A stretch of 32,637 bases of DNA from an uncultured Lachnospiraceae bacterium (GTDB taxonomy: Bacteria > Bacillota > Clostridia > Lachnospirales > Lachnospiraceae), in NCBI GenBank assembly GCA_902772635.1, contig CACYBK010000001.1, forward strand, positions 1 to 32,637. The letters run 5' to 3'. Every line of letters starts with the position of its first letter. The stretch's first letter is position 1. Position numbers and translations under genes: made by a program. Shown one piece after another: positions 24,768 to 32,612 of the stretch. The notes beneath the pieces are model-generated. The model was given only the letters and a program-made list of their open reading frames with translations, was not told where the DNA came from and ran no database searches.

Positions 24768-26768
24768 TCAGTTTTCCTCCTTTACATCTTTTTCCTTTTC
24801 CGCCTTTTCCTTCCCGTAGAAGGTTTTGTCATACTCATAGAATTTGAGCATTTCAAGGGAATTTTGCTTTTCCTTTACACCGTTCACATTCTTTATTATG
24901 AAATCAGAAAGCTTTTTCATATATTCATCCGCCGAAAGAGCGCCCTCGGAAACCATCGAAAGCCCCTTCTCCCAGCTTGCGGTAAGGGACGGGGAAAGAA
25001 GGGCGCCGATAGATGCTGCCACGCAGTCCGTCACCATCTCTCCGAAAAGCGTCGGTGTCAGCACCTGCGTCTTTTTGTTGAGGGAAAGATAATGATTTTT
25101 CTCGACCAGTTTTTTCAATATCTCGGCCCGGGTTGCTGATGTCCCTATTCCCTGGGATTTGATCTGCTCCCGAAGCTCCTCGTCTTCTATGAGGTTTCCT
25201 GCGTTTTCCATCGCAAGTATCATCGAGCCTGTGGTATAGCGCTTGGGAGGCGTGGTCTCGCCCTCCTTGACCTTGAAGGATGAAAAATGAACCGGACTCC
25301 CCTTCTTAAGCGAATTAAGAAAGTCAATGTTCTCCTGTGAGAGTCCCTCCTTTTCCTCCTTTTTCTGGAAGCTGTAATCCATCACGGCAAGATAGCCCTT
25401 TTCGGAAGGTATCTTGAAGGAGGCTGAAAGCACCTCGCCGTTTGACTCCGTATCAAGCGTGATCTTTTTATATACGGCCGGAGGATAAAATATCGAGAGA
25501 AAGCGCCTTACTACAGTTTCATATACCTCTACGCTCCTCTTTGGAAGGGATGAAAGGACACTCAACCCCTGCCCCGTCGGGATGATGGCATAGTGATCCG
25601 TGATCTTTGTGTCATCTACGTACCTAGTCTTTCCTATATTTTTGTAAAGCCCGTTTTCAAGTATATGATCCGCGAAACGGGAAACGGACGGTATCTTTGA
25701 AAGCCCCCTGATATTCTGGTCTATGACCTTTGCTACGGCGGAGGAAAGTACACGGGCATCTGTCCTCGGATATGTGAGGAGCTTTTTTTCATAGAGGTCC
25801 TGGATGATATTCAGAGTCTCGTCGGGGCTTATGTGAAAGAGCTTTGTGCAGTCGCCCTGCAGCTCCGCGAGATTGTAGAGGAGGGGCGGATTTTTCTTTT
25901 CCGTCTTTTTTGAGATCTCTCTGACATGCGCATCAGGCGAGAGAGTAGAAAGAAGACTCTCGGCATCCTCCTTCTTTTTGAAGCCGTTTTCCTTGTAAAG
26001 GAGGGGAGAATTAAAGTAATGGCTTCCCTCAACAGCTCTCCATTCGCATTCAATGCCTGAGGGATCAAGTGATCCCAATATCCTGTAGAAGGGAGTTTTT
26101 ACAAACTGCCTTATCTCCCGCTCCCGTTTCACGACCATTCCAAGGACGCAGGTCATGACGCGCCCCACGGAAACTGTGCAGTGCTTTTCGGAAAGGAAGC
26201 CTGCCATCGTACGCCCGTGCCTGATGGTAAGGGCGCGGGAGAAGTTGATCCCCATGAGATAATCTTCCTTCGCCCGAAGGAAAGCAGCATCCGAAAGGTT
26301 ATCATATTCCGATATGGGCTTTGCTTCCCGAATACCACGCTTGATCTCGTCATCGGTCTGAGAATTGATCCAGACACGAAGCTCCTTCTTATCCTTTACC
26401 CCGGCTTCCTGCCGCACCAGCCTGTAGATATATTCGCCTTCCCGTCCGGAATCGGTGCAGACATAGATCTTTTCCACATCGGGACGGTTCAAAAGATTCT
26501 TTACTATCTCAAACTGCTTCCTCGCGTTTTGGATGACCTCGTACCTGAAAGTCTCCGGTATGAAGGGAAGTGTCTCCATCCGCCATCTCTTAAGCTCCTC
26601 GTCATAGACCTCGGGATAGGACATCGTGACAAGATGACCGAAGCACCAGGTCACGACTATGTGCTCGCTCTCCTGGTAGCCCTCATGTTTTTTCATGGTC
26701 TCGGAAAAGCAGTCCGCGAACTGTCTTGCCACGGACGGCTTTTCCGCTATGAATAAGCTTTTTGCCAT
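24768..26768 (-). CDS. topB: DNA topoisomerase III
   Basis: Type IA topoisomerase that decatenates and relaxes DNA by passing single strands. The 666 residues begin with the TOPRIM domain (LFIAEKPSVARQFA, then CTDSGREGEYIYR) and include the family phrase SVGRVMTCVLGMVVKRE. The active-site Tyr is in KKLLTYPRTDARVL; IGTSATRAEILKKL follows in the core. The C-terminus is acidic/Lys-rich with no zinc-finger Cys clusters. The ATG shares one base with the asd stop. TopB copies are also carried by integrative elements, but this one sits inside an amino acid/tRNA-modification operon with no element genes near. Confidence 0.93.
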   Translation of the reverse strand: MAKSLFIAEKPSVARQFADCFSETMKKHEGYQESEHIVVTWCFGHLVTMSYPEVYDEELKRWRMETLPFIPETFRYEVIQNARKQFEIVKNLLNRPDVEKIYVCTDSGREGEYIYRLVRQEAGVKDKKELRVWINSQTDDEIKRGIREAKPISEYDNLSDAAFLRAKEDYLMGINFSRALTIRHGRTMAGFLSEKHCTVSVGRVMTCVLGMVVKREREIRQFVKTPFYRILGSLDPSGIECEWRAVEGSHYFNSPLLYKENGFKKKEDAESLLSTLSPDAHVREISKKTEKKNPPLLYNLAELQGDCTKLFHISPDETLNIIQDLYEKKLLTYPRTDARVLSSAVAKVIDQNIRGLSKIPSVSRFADHILENGLYKNIGKTRYVDDTKITDHYAIIPTGQGLSVLSSLPKRSVEVYETVVRRFLSIFYPPAVYKKITLDTESNGEVLSASFKIPSEKGYLAVMDYSFQKKEEKEGLSQENIDFLNSLKKGSPVHFSSFKVKEGETTPPKRYTTGSMILAMENAGNLIEDEELREQIKSQGIGTSATRAEILKKLVEKNHYLSLNKKTQVLTPTLFGEMVTDCVAASIGALLSPSLTASWEKGLSMVSEGALSADEYMKKLSDFIIKNVNGVKEKQNSLEMLKFYEYDKTFYGKEKAEKEKDVKEEN

Positions 26769-27850
26769 TATTTCTTTTCGATATATTTTTGAGCCGCAAG
26801 AAGCTCCGCGCAGAGCACAGCACCGCCTGCCGCGCCGCGGACCGTGTTGTGTGAAAGGCCGACGAACTTCCAGTCAAAGATCGTGTCCTCGCGAAGCCGT
26901 CCTATTGAGACCCCGAAGCCCCTTTCATAGTCAACATCAAGTGCGACCTGAGGCCTGTTGTCCTCCTCCATATAGCGGACGAATTGCTTCGGAGCGCTCG
27001 GAAGTTTAAGCTCCTGGGGAAGACCTGAAAGAGAGACCATCTTTTCAATGAGCTCCTCCTTCGTTGCTTTTTTCCTGAGCTTTACAAATGCTGCTGCGGT
27101 ATGTCCGTAGAGCACCGGAACCCTCACGCACTGGCAGCTGATCTTCATATTGTTCGCGGGAACTATCTCACCGTTTTCGATATGTCCGAAGATGCGGAGA
27201 GGCTCCATCTCTGATTTTTCCTCCTCGCCTGATATGAAAGGTATCACGTTTCCTTCCATCTCGGGCCAGTCGGCAAAGGTCTTTCCTGCGCCGCTTATCG
27301 CCTGATAGGTGGTCGCTATCACTTCATAAGGCTCAAAGTCCCTCCAGGCGTAGAGTACGGGGGTATAGGACTGTATGGAGCAGTTCGGCTTTACCGCGAT
27401 GAAGCCCCTCTTTGTTACAAGGCGCTTCCTCTGATATTCAATGACATCAAGATGTCCGGGATTGATCTCCGGGATGATCATCGGGACATCGGGCGTCCAG
27501 CGGTGGGCGCTGTTGTTGGAGACCACCGGAGTCTCAGTCTTCGCGTAGTCCTCTTCTATCTTTTTGATCTCGTCCTTTGACATATTGACGGCGGAAAAGA
27601 CGAAGTCCACATCAGATGTCACCGCGTCGATCTCCGTGATGTCCTTTATCACAAGATCCTTTACATTTCCGGGGACGTCGCCGTCCATCTTCCAGCGCCC
27701 CTCTACAGCCTCGGCGTAGGTCTTTCCCGCGCTCCTGCCGCTTGCCGCAACTGTTGTCACTTCAAACCAGGGGTGGTCATTCAAAAGCGATATGAACCTC
27801 TGCCCGACCATTCCGGTCGCTCCCAAAATTCCGACTCTCATTTTTTCCAT
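26768..27850 (-). CDS. asd: Aspartate-semialdehyde dehydrogenase
   Basis: Reduces aspartyl phosphate to aspartate semialdehyde, the branch point to lysine/diaminopimelate, threonine and methionine. The 360 residues show the NADP-binding [14 protein letters not shown], the catalytic Cys in [10 protein letters not shown], and [20 protein letters not shown]; the pattern fits the archaeal/fungal-type enzyme found in many Clostridia. The frame is open to 27907, but I choose the ATG at 27850, 9 bases after an AAGGAG and 13 bases after the argH stop; an ATG two codons upstream is too close to that site. Diaminopimelate from this route feeds the murein made by the dcw genes. Confidence 0.95.
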   Translation of the reverse strand: MEKMRVGILGATGMVGQRFISLLNDHPWFEVTTVAASGRSAGKTYAEAVEGRWKMDGDVPGNVKDLVIKDITEIDAVTSDVDFVFSAVNMSKDEIKKIEEDYAKTETPVVSNNSAHRWTPDVPMIIPEINPGHLDVIEYQRKRLVTKRGFIAVKPNCSIQSYTPVLYAWRDFEPYEVIATTYQAISGAGKTFADWPEMEGNVIPFISGEEEKSEMEPLRIFGHIENGEIVPANNMKISCQCVRVPVLYGHTAAAFVKLRKKATKEELIEKMVSLSGLPQELKLPSAPKQFVRYMEEDNRPQVALDVDYERGFGVSIGRLREDTIFDWKFVGLSHNTVRGAAGGAVLCAELLAAQKYIEKK

Positions 27851-27863
27851 TTTCATCCTCTCC

Positions 27864-29291
27864 TTATTCTGATCTGCCGACAAGTGTTTCCTGTATTTTT
27901 TTCGCATCCGAAAGGAAGTCCTCTTCCTGCTCTATGGCCTTTTTCATAGCTTCCTTTCCGGGCGCTCCTATGGTCTTTCTTTGATCCACGCAGTTTTTAA
28001 GATCGATAGCTTCATATATGTCATTATCGAAGCTTTCTGAAAAACCTTTATATTCCTCAATCGTAAGTTCGTCAAGCGCCTTTTTGTTTTCGATGGCATA
28101 AAGGATGATCCTTCCTATGATCCCGTGGGCGTCGCGGAAGGGCACTCCCTTTTTCACAAGATAATCGGCGGCATCCGTAGCATTTGTAAATCCGCCGCCT
28201 GCCGAAGCCTTCATCCTGTCCTTATTGAAGGACGCTGTCTTTATCTCGCCGTCTGTGAGGACTATGCAGTGCTTTACGGTATCAATGGCGTCAAAGAAGA
28301 CCTCCTTGTCCTCCTGCATATCCTTGTCATAGGCAAGCGGGATGGCCTTCATTGTGGTGAAGAGGGACATCATGGCTCCATAGACACGCCCCGTCTTTCC
28401 CCGCACAAGCTCCGCTATATCCGGATTCTTCTTCTGCGGCATGATGGAGGAGCCCGTGGAATAAGCATCATCAAGCTCTATGAACCTGTACTCATCACTG
28501 TTCCAGATGATGATCTCCTCCGAAAGCCGTGAAAGATGCATCATGATAATGGACAGGGCCGATAGAAATTCAAGAAGATAATCCCTGTCCGAAACCCCGT
28601 CTATGGAATTTCTCATGGGTTCCCTGAAGGAAAGCTCCTTTGCGGTCATATCCCTGTCAAGCGGATAAGTAGTCCCGGCGAGAGCTCCGGAGCCGAGTGG
28701 AGAATAATTCATCCTCTCATATATGCTCGATAGTCTTTCACAATCCCTGGAGAACATCTCAAAATAAGCCCCAAAATGATGCGAAAGCGTGATCGGCTGT
28801 GCCTTTTGAAGGTGAGTGAAGCCCGGCATTATCGTCTCGACATTATCCTTCATTATGGAGAGGATCGTATCAAGAAGCTCGATCAAAAGCCCCCTGACAC
28901 AAACCACTTCACTTCGGGTGAAAAGCCGCATATCAAGCGCCACCTGGTCATTCCTGCTGCGTCCGGTGTGAAGGCGCTTTCCCGCATCTCCTATCCTCTC
29001 GGTGAGTTTCGCCTCGACGAAGGAGTGGATGTCCTCATAGTCCCCTTCTATCAATAGCTTTCCCGACTTGACATCATCTCTTATTGAGATAAGGCCCTCT
29101 TCGATCTTCTTTCCGTCCTCTTCACTGATTATGCCCTGCTTTGAAAGCATTTTTGAGTGCGCGAGACTTCCTTCCACATCGGAAAAAAAGAGCCTTTTGT
29201 CAAACGAAAGGGAATCATTGAATTTTCTTACGAGTGTGTCAGTCTCCTTTTGGAACCTGCCGCCCCAGAGACCTTGAAACTCCTCTGCCAT
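27864..29291 (-). CDS. argH: Argininosuccinate lyase
   Basis: Splits argininosuccinate into arginine and fumarate, last step of arginine synthesis. The 475 residues match family length: [11 protein letters not shown] at the start, [32 protein letters not shown], and the fumarase/lyase signature [12 protein letters not shown] with its catalytic Ser. The usual partner argG is not in the window. The start at 29291 lies inside the queH frame, giving a 53-base overlap with a GAGGTGA ribosome site in queH coding sequence. Confidence 0.97.
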   Translation of the reverse strand: MAEEFQGLWGGRFQKETDTLVRKFNDSLSFDKRLFFSDVEGSLAHSKMLSKQGIISEEDGKKIEEGLISIRDDVKSGKLLIEGDYEDIHSFVEAKLTERIGDAGKRLHTGRSRNDQVALDMRLFTRSEVVCVRGLLIELLDTILSIMKDNVETIMPGFTHLQKAQPITLSHHFGAYFEMFSRDCERLSSIYERMNYSPLGSGALAGTTYPLDRDMTAKELSFREPMRNSIDGVSDRDYLLEFLSALSIIMMHLSRLSEEIIIWNSDEYRFIELDDAYSTGSSIMPQKKNPDIAELVRGKTGRVYGAMMSLFTTMKAIPLAYDKDMQEDKEVFFDAIDTVKHCIVLTDGEIKTASFNKDRMKASAGGGFTNATDAADYLVKKGVPFRDAHGIIGRIILYAIENKKALDELTIEEYKGFSESFDNDIYEAIDLKNCVDQRKTIGAPGKEAMKKAIEQEEDFLSDAKKIQETLVGRSE

Positions 29292-29952
29292 CGTCAGTCA
29301 CCTCATTATCTTTTTCTTTTTCTTTTTGTTTCGCTCTTTCTCTTTTTGAAAAAACGCAGCCGCAGTAGTCCTGCCTGTAGAGCTTGTATTCTTTGGAAAG
29401 TTCGGTCGAACGAAGAAAGCCGCCTCTCTTTTTGAATTCCGAAAAAAGATAAGGCACATCGTACTTCTTTGAGAGCTCATCACCTATAGAATTAAGGAGC
29501 GCTGCGTCCTTCAAAGGGCTTATTGAAAGCGTCGTCGTAAAATAGTCAAAGCCATTTTCCTTCGCGTATTCTGCTGTTTTTGAAAGCCGAAGGCGAAAGC
29601 ATTTTTCGCATCGTCTCCCGCCCTCCGGCTCGCTGTAGAGTCCTTCAGCAGCCTCATAAAAAGCTTCAGGCTCATATTTTTTTGAAATGAGACGAACAGG
29701 CCGCTGTGCCGGAAAGCTTGAAATGAAGCGCTCCTCCTCACGCACCCTTCTTTCATATTCTGTGATCGAATCAATATTGGGATTGTAAAAAAAGACAGTG
29801 ATATCGAAGTATTTTGAAAGATATTCGACGCAGTAGGAAGAACAGGGAGCGCAGCACGCATGAAGAAGAAGCGATGGCACTTCACCCCGGGAGACCAGAT
29901 CAGAAACAGTTTCATCAAGCCATTTCTGATAAACTCCTATGGAACGGGACAT
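29239..29952 (-). CDS. queH: Epoxyqueuosine reductase QueH
   Basis: Iron-sulfur enzyme that reduces epoxyqueuosine to queuosine in tRNA, the non-cobalamin alternative to QueG. The 237 residues contain the family's cysteine sets: LLLHACCAPCSSYCVEYL near the N-terminus, RRCEKCFRLRLSKTA in the middle, and YRQDYCGCVFS. Family members normally end soon after the CGC motif; this one runs on about 36 residues in a Lys/Arg/Glu-rich tail whose last 17 codons overlap argH. It starts 3 bases after the membrane protein gene. Together with queA at 12926 it supplies the last two steps of queuosine synthesis. Confidence 0.93.
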   Translation of the reverse strand: MSRSIGVYQKWLDETVSDLVSRGEVPSLLLHACCAPCSSYCVEYLSKYFDITVFFYNPNIDSITEYERRVREEERFISSFPAQRPVRLISKKYEPEAFYEAAEGLYSEPEGGRRCEKCFRLRLSKTAEYAKENGFDYFTTTLSISPLKDAALLNSIGDELSKKYDVPYLFSEFKKRGGFLRSTELSKEYKLYRQDYCGCVFSKRERAKQKEKEKDNEVTDDGRGVSRSLGRQVPKGD

Positions 29953-29955
29953 TTT

Positions 29956-30306
29956 TTATGCCTTTTCCTCTCTCGTCCAGAAATAAAGAAGTACGATCGA
30001 GAGAACATAAACTCCGATCATCAGGAGCATGAACAAAATACGCCCGAAGATAAGACCGAAGGCTATCTCAAGAATAATAACAAGTCCGTGAACGAAGAGA
30101 GGCGCCGGAAACAAAAGCGCTGCCATAGCTGCCTGAAGCAGTGTCACTATAACTACTGCCGCAACCGCTATAGTCTCCGGAAGGCCAAAGGATGAAAACA
30201 ATACCGCAAAGAGGAGATATGCGATAAAGATGATAAACATAATCCACGGCACCTTCACGGCAGAGCCGGGATTTACTTTTCTGATCGTAGTTTTTTCTTT
30301 ACTCAT
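29956..30306 (-). CDS. Small membrane protein of unknown function
   Basis: A 116-residue protein with a basic N-terminus (residues 1-18) and four hydrophobic helices at about residues 20-40, 42-67, 70-90 and 91-111, ending in a short charged tail. I recognise no family. It is the first gene of a likely six-gene operon (this gene, queH, argH, asd, topB, beta-helix protein). The ATG at 30306 has no ribosome binding site and sits about 10 bases after a -10 element, so the mRNA should be near leaderless. Confidence 0.7.
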   Translation of the reverse strand: MSKEKTTIRKVNPGSAVKVPWIMFIIFIAYLLFAVLFSSFGLPETIAVAAVVIVTLLQAAMAALLFPAPLFVHGLVIILEIAFGLIFGRILFMLLMIGVYVLSIVLLYFWTREEKA

Positions 30307-30315
30307 AATGCACAG

Positions 30316-30344
30316 ATTATAGCAGTATGGCTCGACTTAAACAA
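30316..30344 (-). promoter_or_regulatory. Promoter of the queH-argH-asd-topB operon
   Basis: Perfect TATAAT at 30316-30321 and TTGTTT at 30339-30344, spacer 17 bases, minus strand. Predicted start of transcription near 30309, only about 3 bases before the ATG at 30306. The 119-base gap holds nothing else convincing; a small GACAGG/CCTGTC hairpin near 30390-30408 is followed by an A-rich, not a T-rich, stretch on the minus strand. Confidence 0.65.
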
Positions 30345-30425
30345 TGTTTTTCTAAAAGTGCAGGATTTTTTCTCCGAGGAAGACTCCTTCGACAGGCTTT
30401 CTCCCTGTCCCCCGTTAAGAAAATA

Positions 30426-31139
30426 TCACTCAAAATATCCCCATGTTTTTTTGACCGTATCAACCCAGCAAAACTCACGGTTTCCGATAGGCTGTCCGTT
30501 TGAGTATGTTGAAAACGTATCAACAGTTATCATGTTGTCCTGCTCAAAAACCTCACTTACCGGAGTATGGCCGACAACCTGAAACAAATCGTCGGGGAAC
30601 ATTCCCTTAGCGAGTGTCCAGTCCTGCGGCCGGACCCATATAGGAGAATTAACTTCCCAAAGTTCCTCTACCCCGAAATCATTTATCATATCGATCATAC
30701 ATTCAATATCCATTTCTTGCGGGAACTCTTGCTCAACAAACTCATACGACAACCCGGCATGACTGAATAAGGTGTTGTCAACCTTGTGAATGATACCGAT
30801 ATTATCAGGACTCTCCAAAGTATCCCTCAGCGTCTCCAGCATATCACAAACCACATCCGAAGCGGAAACTGAATATCCCGGATGGTCGTACTGATCCCAT
30901 AAATATGACAGATCATGATTACCGTAGCACCAAAGAGACGACGGATAATTCTTTGCAAAATCTATCGCTTTTTTTAACGTTTTTTCATAAAGATCCACTT
31001 CTTCTTCGCAATTCCAGTCATCCACCAAGTCACCGACACAAACCGCTCTTTCTATGTCCGTGTTTACCATGATCTCTTTTGCCTGATCAAACATCCACGG
31101 TTTCAAATGAACGTCCGGTATCACCAGTACTTTGCTCAC
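30426..31139 (-). CDS. PPP-type metallophosphoesterase
   Basis: Calcineurin-like phosphatase of 237 residues, with the complete motif series of the PPP/ApaH branch: PDVHLK (I), VGDLVDDW (II), YGNHDLSY (III), FSHAGLS (IV) and VVGHTPV (V), so two metal ions and catalysis are expected. It may act on a phosphoprotein or on a dinucleotide such as Ap4A; sequence alone does not say. It starts with a GTG overlapping the PcfJ-like stop by 4 bases, with a GGAGGG site in the end of that gene, so the two are coupled. The pair is more AT-rich than the operons to the left and looks acquired. Confidence 0.85.
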   Translation of the reverse strand: MSKVLVIPDVHLKPWMFDQAKEIMVNTDIERAVCVGDLVDDWNCEEEVDLYEKTLKKAIDFAKNYPSSLWCYGNHDLSYLWDQYDHPGYSVSASDVVCDMLETLRDTLESPDNIGIIHKVDNTLFSHAGLSYEFVEQEFPQEMDIECMIDMINDFGVEELWEVNSPIWVRPQDWTLAKGMFPDDLFQVVGHTPVSEVFEQDNMITVDTFSTYSNGQPIGNREFCWVDTVKKTWGYFE

Positions 31140-32107
31140 AGTTCTCTCCCTCCCTTCATGGATCCCTGATCTATTAGAACACTTTTATCCTTTGAATACT
31201 TTTCAATAAGAAACTGATACACTTCCTTCTCGGGGAGCGAGTTGCAGCGCCCGTACACCTGCATTATTTTCCGGTTCTTTACTTCCATTGTCACATAAGA
31301 CTCATCCGGCTTATCCTTTTTTCTCAGAAACAGGATAGTGGTTTCACCCAAAGCATGGTCACAAATGTAATCCATAAGACAATTTTCCTGATCGATCGAT
31401 TCCTTACATATATCAGCGCATGAGCCCGGCATGGTAACTATATAGGAATCGTCAGAATACTCGTATACATGGCTGTCGATTTTTTTCCTATACCTTATTT
31501 GCTCATCCAGATCTGCGCTTTCTTTGCTATACTTGTAAAAACGTTCCAGTTTCTCAGTTGCATTTAAAAGGTCATCAATTTTGGGTATTTTCATTCTTTT
31601 TTCTATTTTCAGATCCTCATACAGTTCACAGTACCTCCAATAGGAATCAATGAATTCTTCGCTGCCGGGCTGCCTCAAATGCATATAGAAAGAGCGGTTG
31701 AATTCTAAACCTTCAAATTTTCTTCTATCGGAATAAAGCCTGTCCAGATATCTCCATTGATCAGCCGATGGAATTCCCTCTCCAATGACACCTGCGAATG
31801 ACCTGTACACCAGAAGCGCATGCTTCATACTATCATCTGCATACAAAGAATCTATCAGCTCAGGTTGATCAAGAATGCGTAGAAGCTTGAACGGAAGATC
31901 GTGCCCTATGATTTCAGGGGCTGTCTGGCCTATAAGATTGTACTCCGGTATTCTGTCCAGGTTGTATGCTATATTCTCCAGGCCAGCCTTGTATAGTATT
32001 TCTTTCGGTCCGGAACAATGGCTCGCATAATAGATATGCTCAATACTCCTTCCAATATCTACCGATGAATAAGGTATATAATGCCACTTGGGAAAGCAGT
32101 CAAGCAA
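31136..32107 (-). CDS. PcfJ-like protein, N-terminally shortened
   Basis: Residues match the middle and C-terminal parts of PcfJ-family proteins, known from the conjugative plasmid pCF10 and common in Clostridia: GPKEILYKAGLENIAYNL and NLIGQTAPEIIG, later HVYEYSDDSYIVTMPGS, ENCLMDYICDHALGETTILF and YVTMEVKNRKIMQVYGRCN. Full members are usually over 400 residues with a zinc-ribbon region ahead; here only 323 remain, beginning at a TTG with no good ribosome site. An in-frame TAA lies 7 codons upstream. The neighbouring frame upstream encodes KPENCPRCLTAF, possibly a relic of that ribbon before a frameshift near the TTTCCC run at ~32090. Biochemical function is unknown. The phosphatase gene is coupled to its stop. 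Confidence 0.7.
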   Translation of the reverse strand: MLDCFPKWHYIPYSSVDIGRSIEHIYYASHCSGPKEILYKAGLENIAYNLDRIPEYNLIGQTAPEIIGHDLPFKLLRILDQPELIDSLYADDSMKHALLVYRSFAGVIGEGIPSADQWRYLDRLYSDRRKFEGLEFNRSFYMHLRQPGSEEFIDSYWRYCELYEDLKIEKRMKIPKIDDLLNATEKLERFYKYSKESADLDEQIRYRKKIDSHVYEYSDDSYIVTMPGSCADICKESIDQENCLMDYICDHALGETTILFLRKKDKPDESYVTMEVKNRKIMQVYGRCNSLPEKEVYQFLIEKYSKDKSVLIDQGSMKGGREL

Positions 32108-32234
32108 CGCGGGCAGTTCTCGGGTTTACGGTCAAAAACTCATATTTTTGAAAAAGGCAAACAGACAGCCGTGCTGGGCTGCCTACTATACAGGGTATTC
32201 TGTTTTGTGATTTATCTGTATCCTAATGTATCAG

Positions 32235-32294
32235 CCGACTGGCGCGGAGGTTTCTTTTAAACTTCCGGTCTGGTCGGACTGGCACAAGAAACCT
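32235..32294 (+). promoter_or_regulatory. Leader with two exclusive hairpins before the Nif11-like gene
   Basis: In the 211-base gap upstream of the last gene. Hairpin 1: CCGAC (32235-32239) with GTCGG (32273-32277), enclosing GGAGGTTT (32246-32253) with AAACTTCC (32259-32266) and a 5-base loop. Alternative: AGGTTTCTT (32248-32256) is the exact reverse complement of AAGAAACCT (32286-32294), which ends 7 bases before the GAGGAGG ribosome site. The same bases cannot do both. The rest of the gap has a small CAGCC/GGCTG hairpin near 32166-32181 and no convincing promoter. Confidence 0.5.
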
Positions 32295-32318
32295 TTATAT
32301 GAGGAGGACTGTATATGA

Positions 32319-32612
32319 ATGAGATTTGATGAAATTAGCGATGAACTTAGGGAGAAGGCCAGAAAGTGCGGATCTTATGAAGAGAAGATGGCGTTTATCA
32401 AAGGAAACGAGATTGAACTGACAGATGAACAGTTGGATCTTGTGAACGGCGGTTCTACCGGCCCTCACCAAGGAAGGCCGGATTGCCCTAAGTGCGATAA
32501 TGGGTACTTGCGCAAGACCGGCAGGGAAAGGCCCGGAGAAATATTGGGAATATTCAATGATGTGGAACGCAGATGCAACATTTGCGGATACACTGATTGG
32601 TTCTGGTGGTGA
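32319..32612 (+). CDS. Nif11-like leader peptide with four-Cys core (putative RiPP precursor)
   Basis: The 97 residues split at a Gly-Gly. Residues 5-45 (SDELREKARKCGSYEEKMAF, then ELTDEQLDLVNGG) fit the Nif11-type leader: an amphipathic helix, then acidic EL-T-D-E-Q-L and a double-glycine cut site. The 52 residues after it hold CPKC and CNIC 30 residues apart, as in a zinc ribbon, and end YTDWFWW. Such leaders are normally trimmed by a C39 peptidase-transporter and guide modifying enzymes; none is in the window, which ends 25 bases on. The GAGGAGG site is 11 bases from this ATG, but 7 from an out-of-frame ATG at 32315 that stops after four codons. It could instead be a small zinc-ribbon protein with a chance GG. 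Confidence 0.7.
   Translation: MRFDEISDELREKARKCGSYEEKMAFIKGNEIELTDEQLDLVNGGSTGPHQGRPDCPKCDNGYLRKTGRERPGEILGIFNDVERRCNICGYTDWFWW

Noticed and set aside
24768-26768. topB as a marker of an integrative element
   Set aside because: It is embedded with 1-2 base junctions in an amino acid and tRNA-modification operon, with no integrase, relaxase or att-like repeats nearby.
32108-32151. Plus-strand 61-residue ORF ending at 32151
   Set aside because: It is antisense to the PcfJ-like gene for most of its length and has no ribosome binding site.
32177-32208. Resemblance of this stretch (GGGCTGCCT, later CTGTTTT) to the 5' end of the putative 6S RNA at 17650
   Set aside because: Only a 9-base and a 7-base match at different spacing, without the rest of the rod; most likely chance.
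32205-32234. Promoter for the Nif11-like gene (TTGTGA with TATCAG)
   Set aside because: Spacer 18 and a poor -10; transcription would begin inside hairpin 1. Too weak to list.
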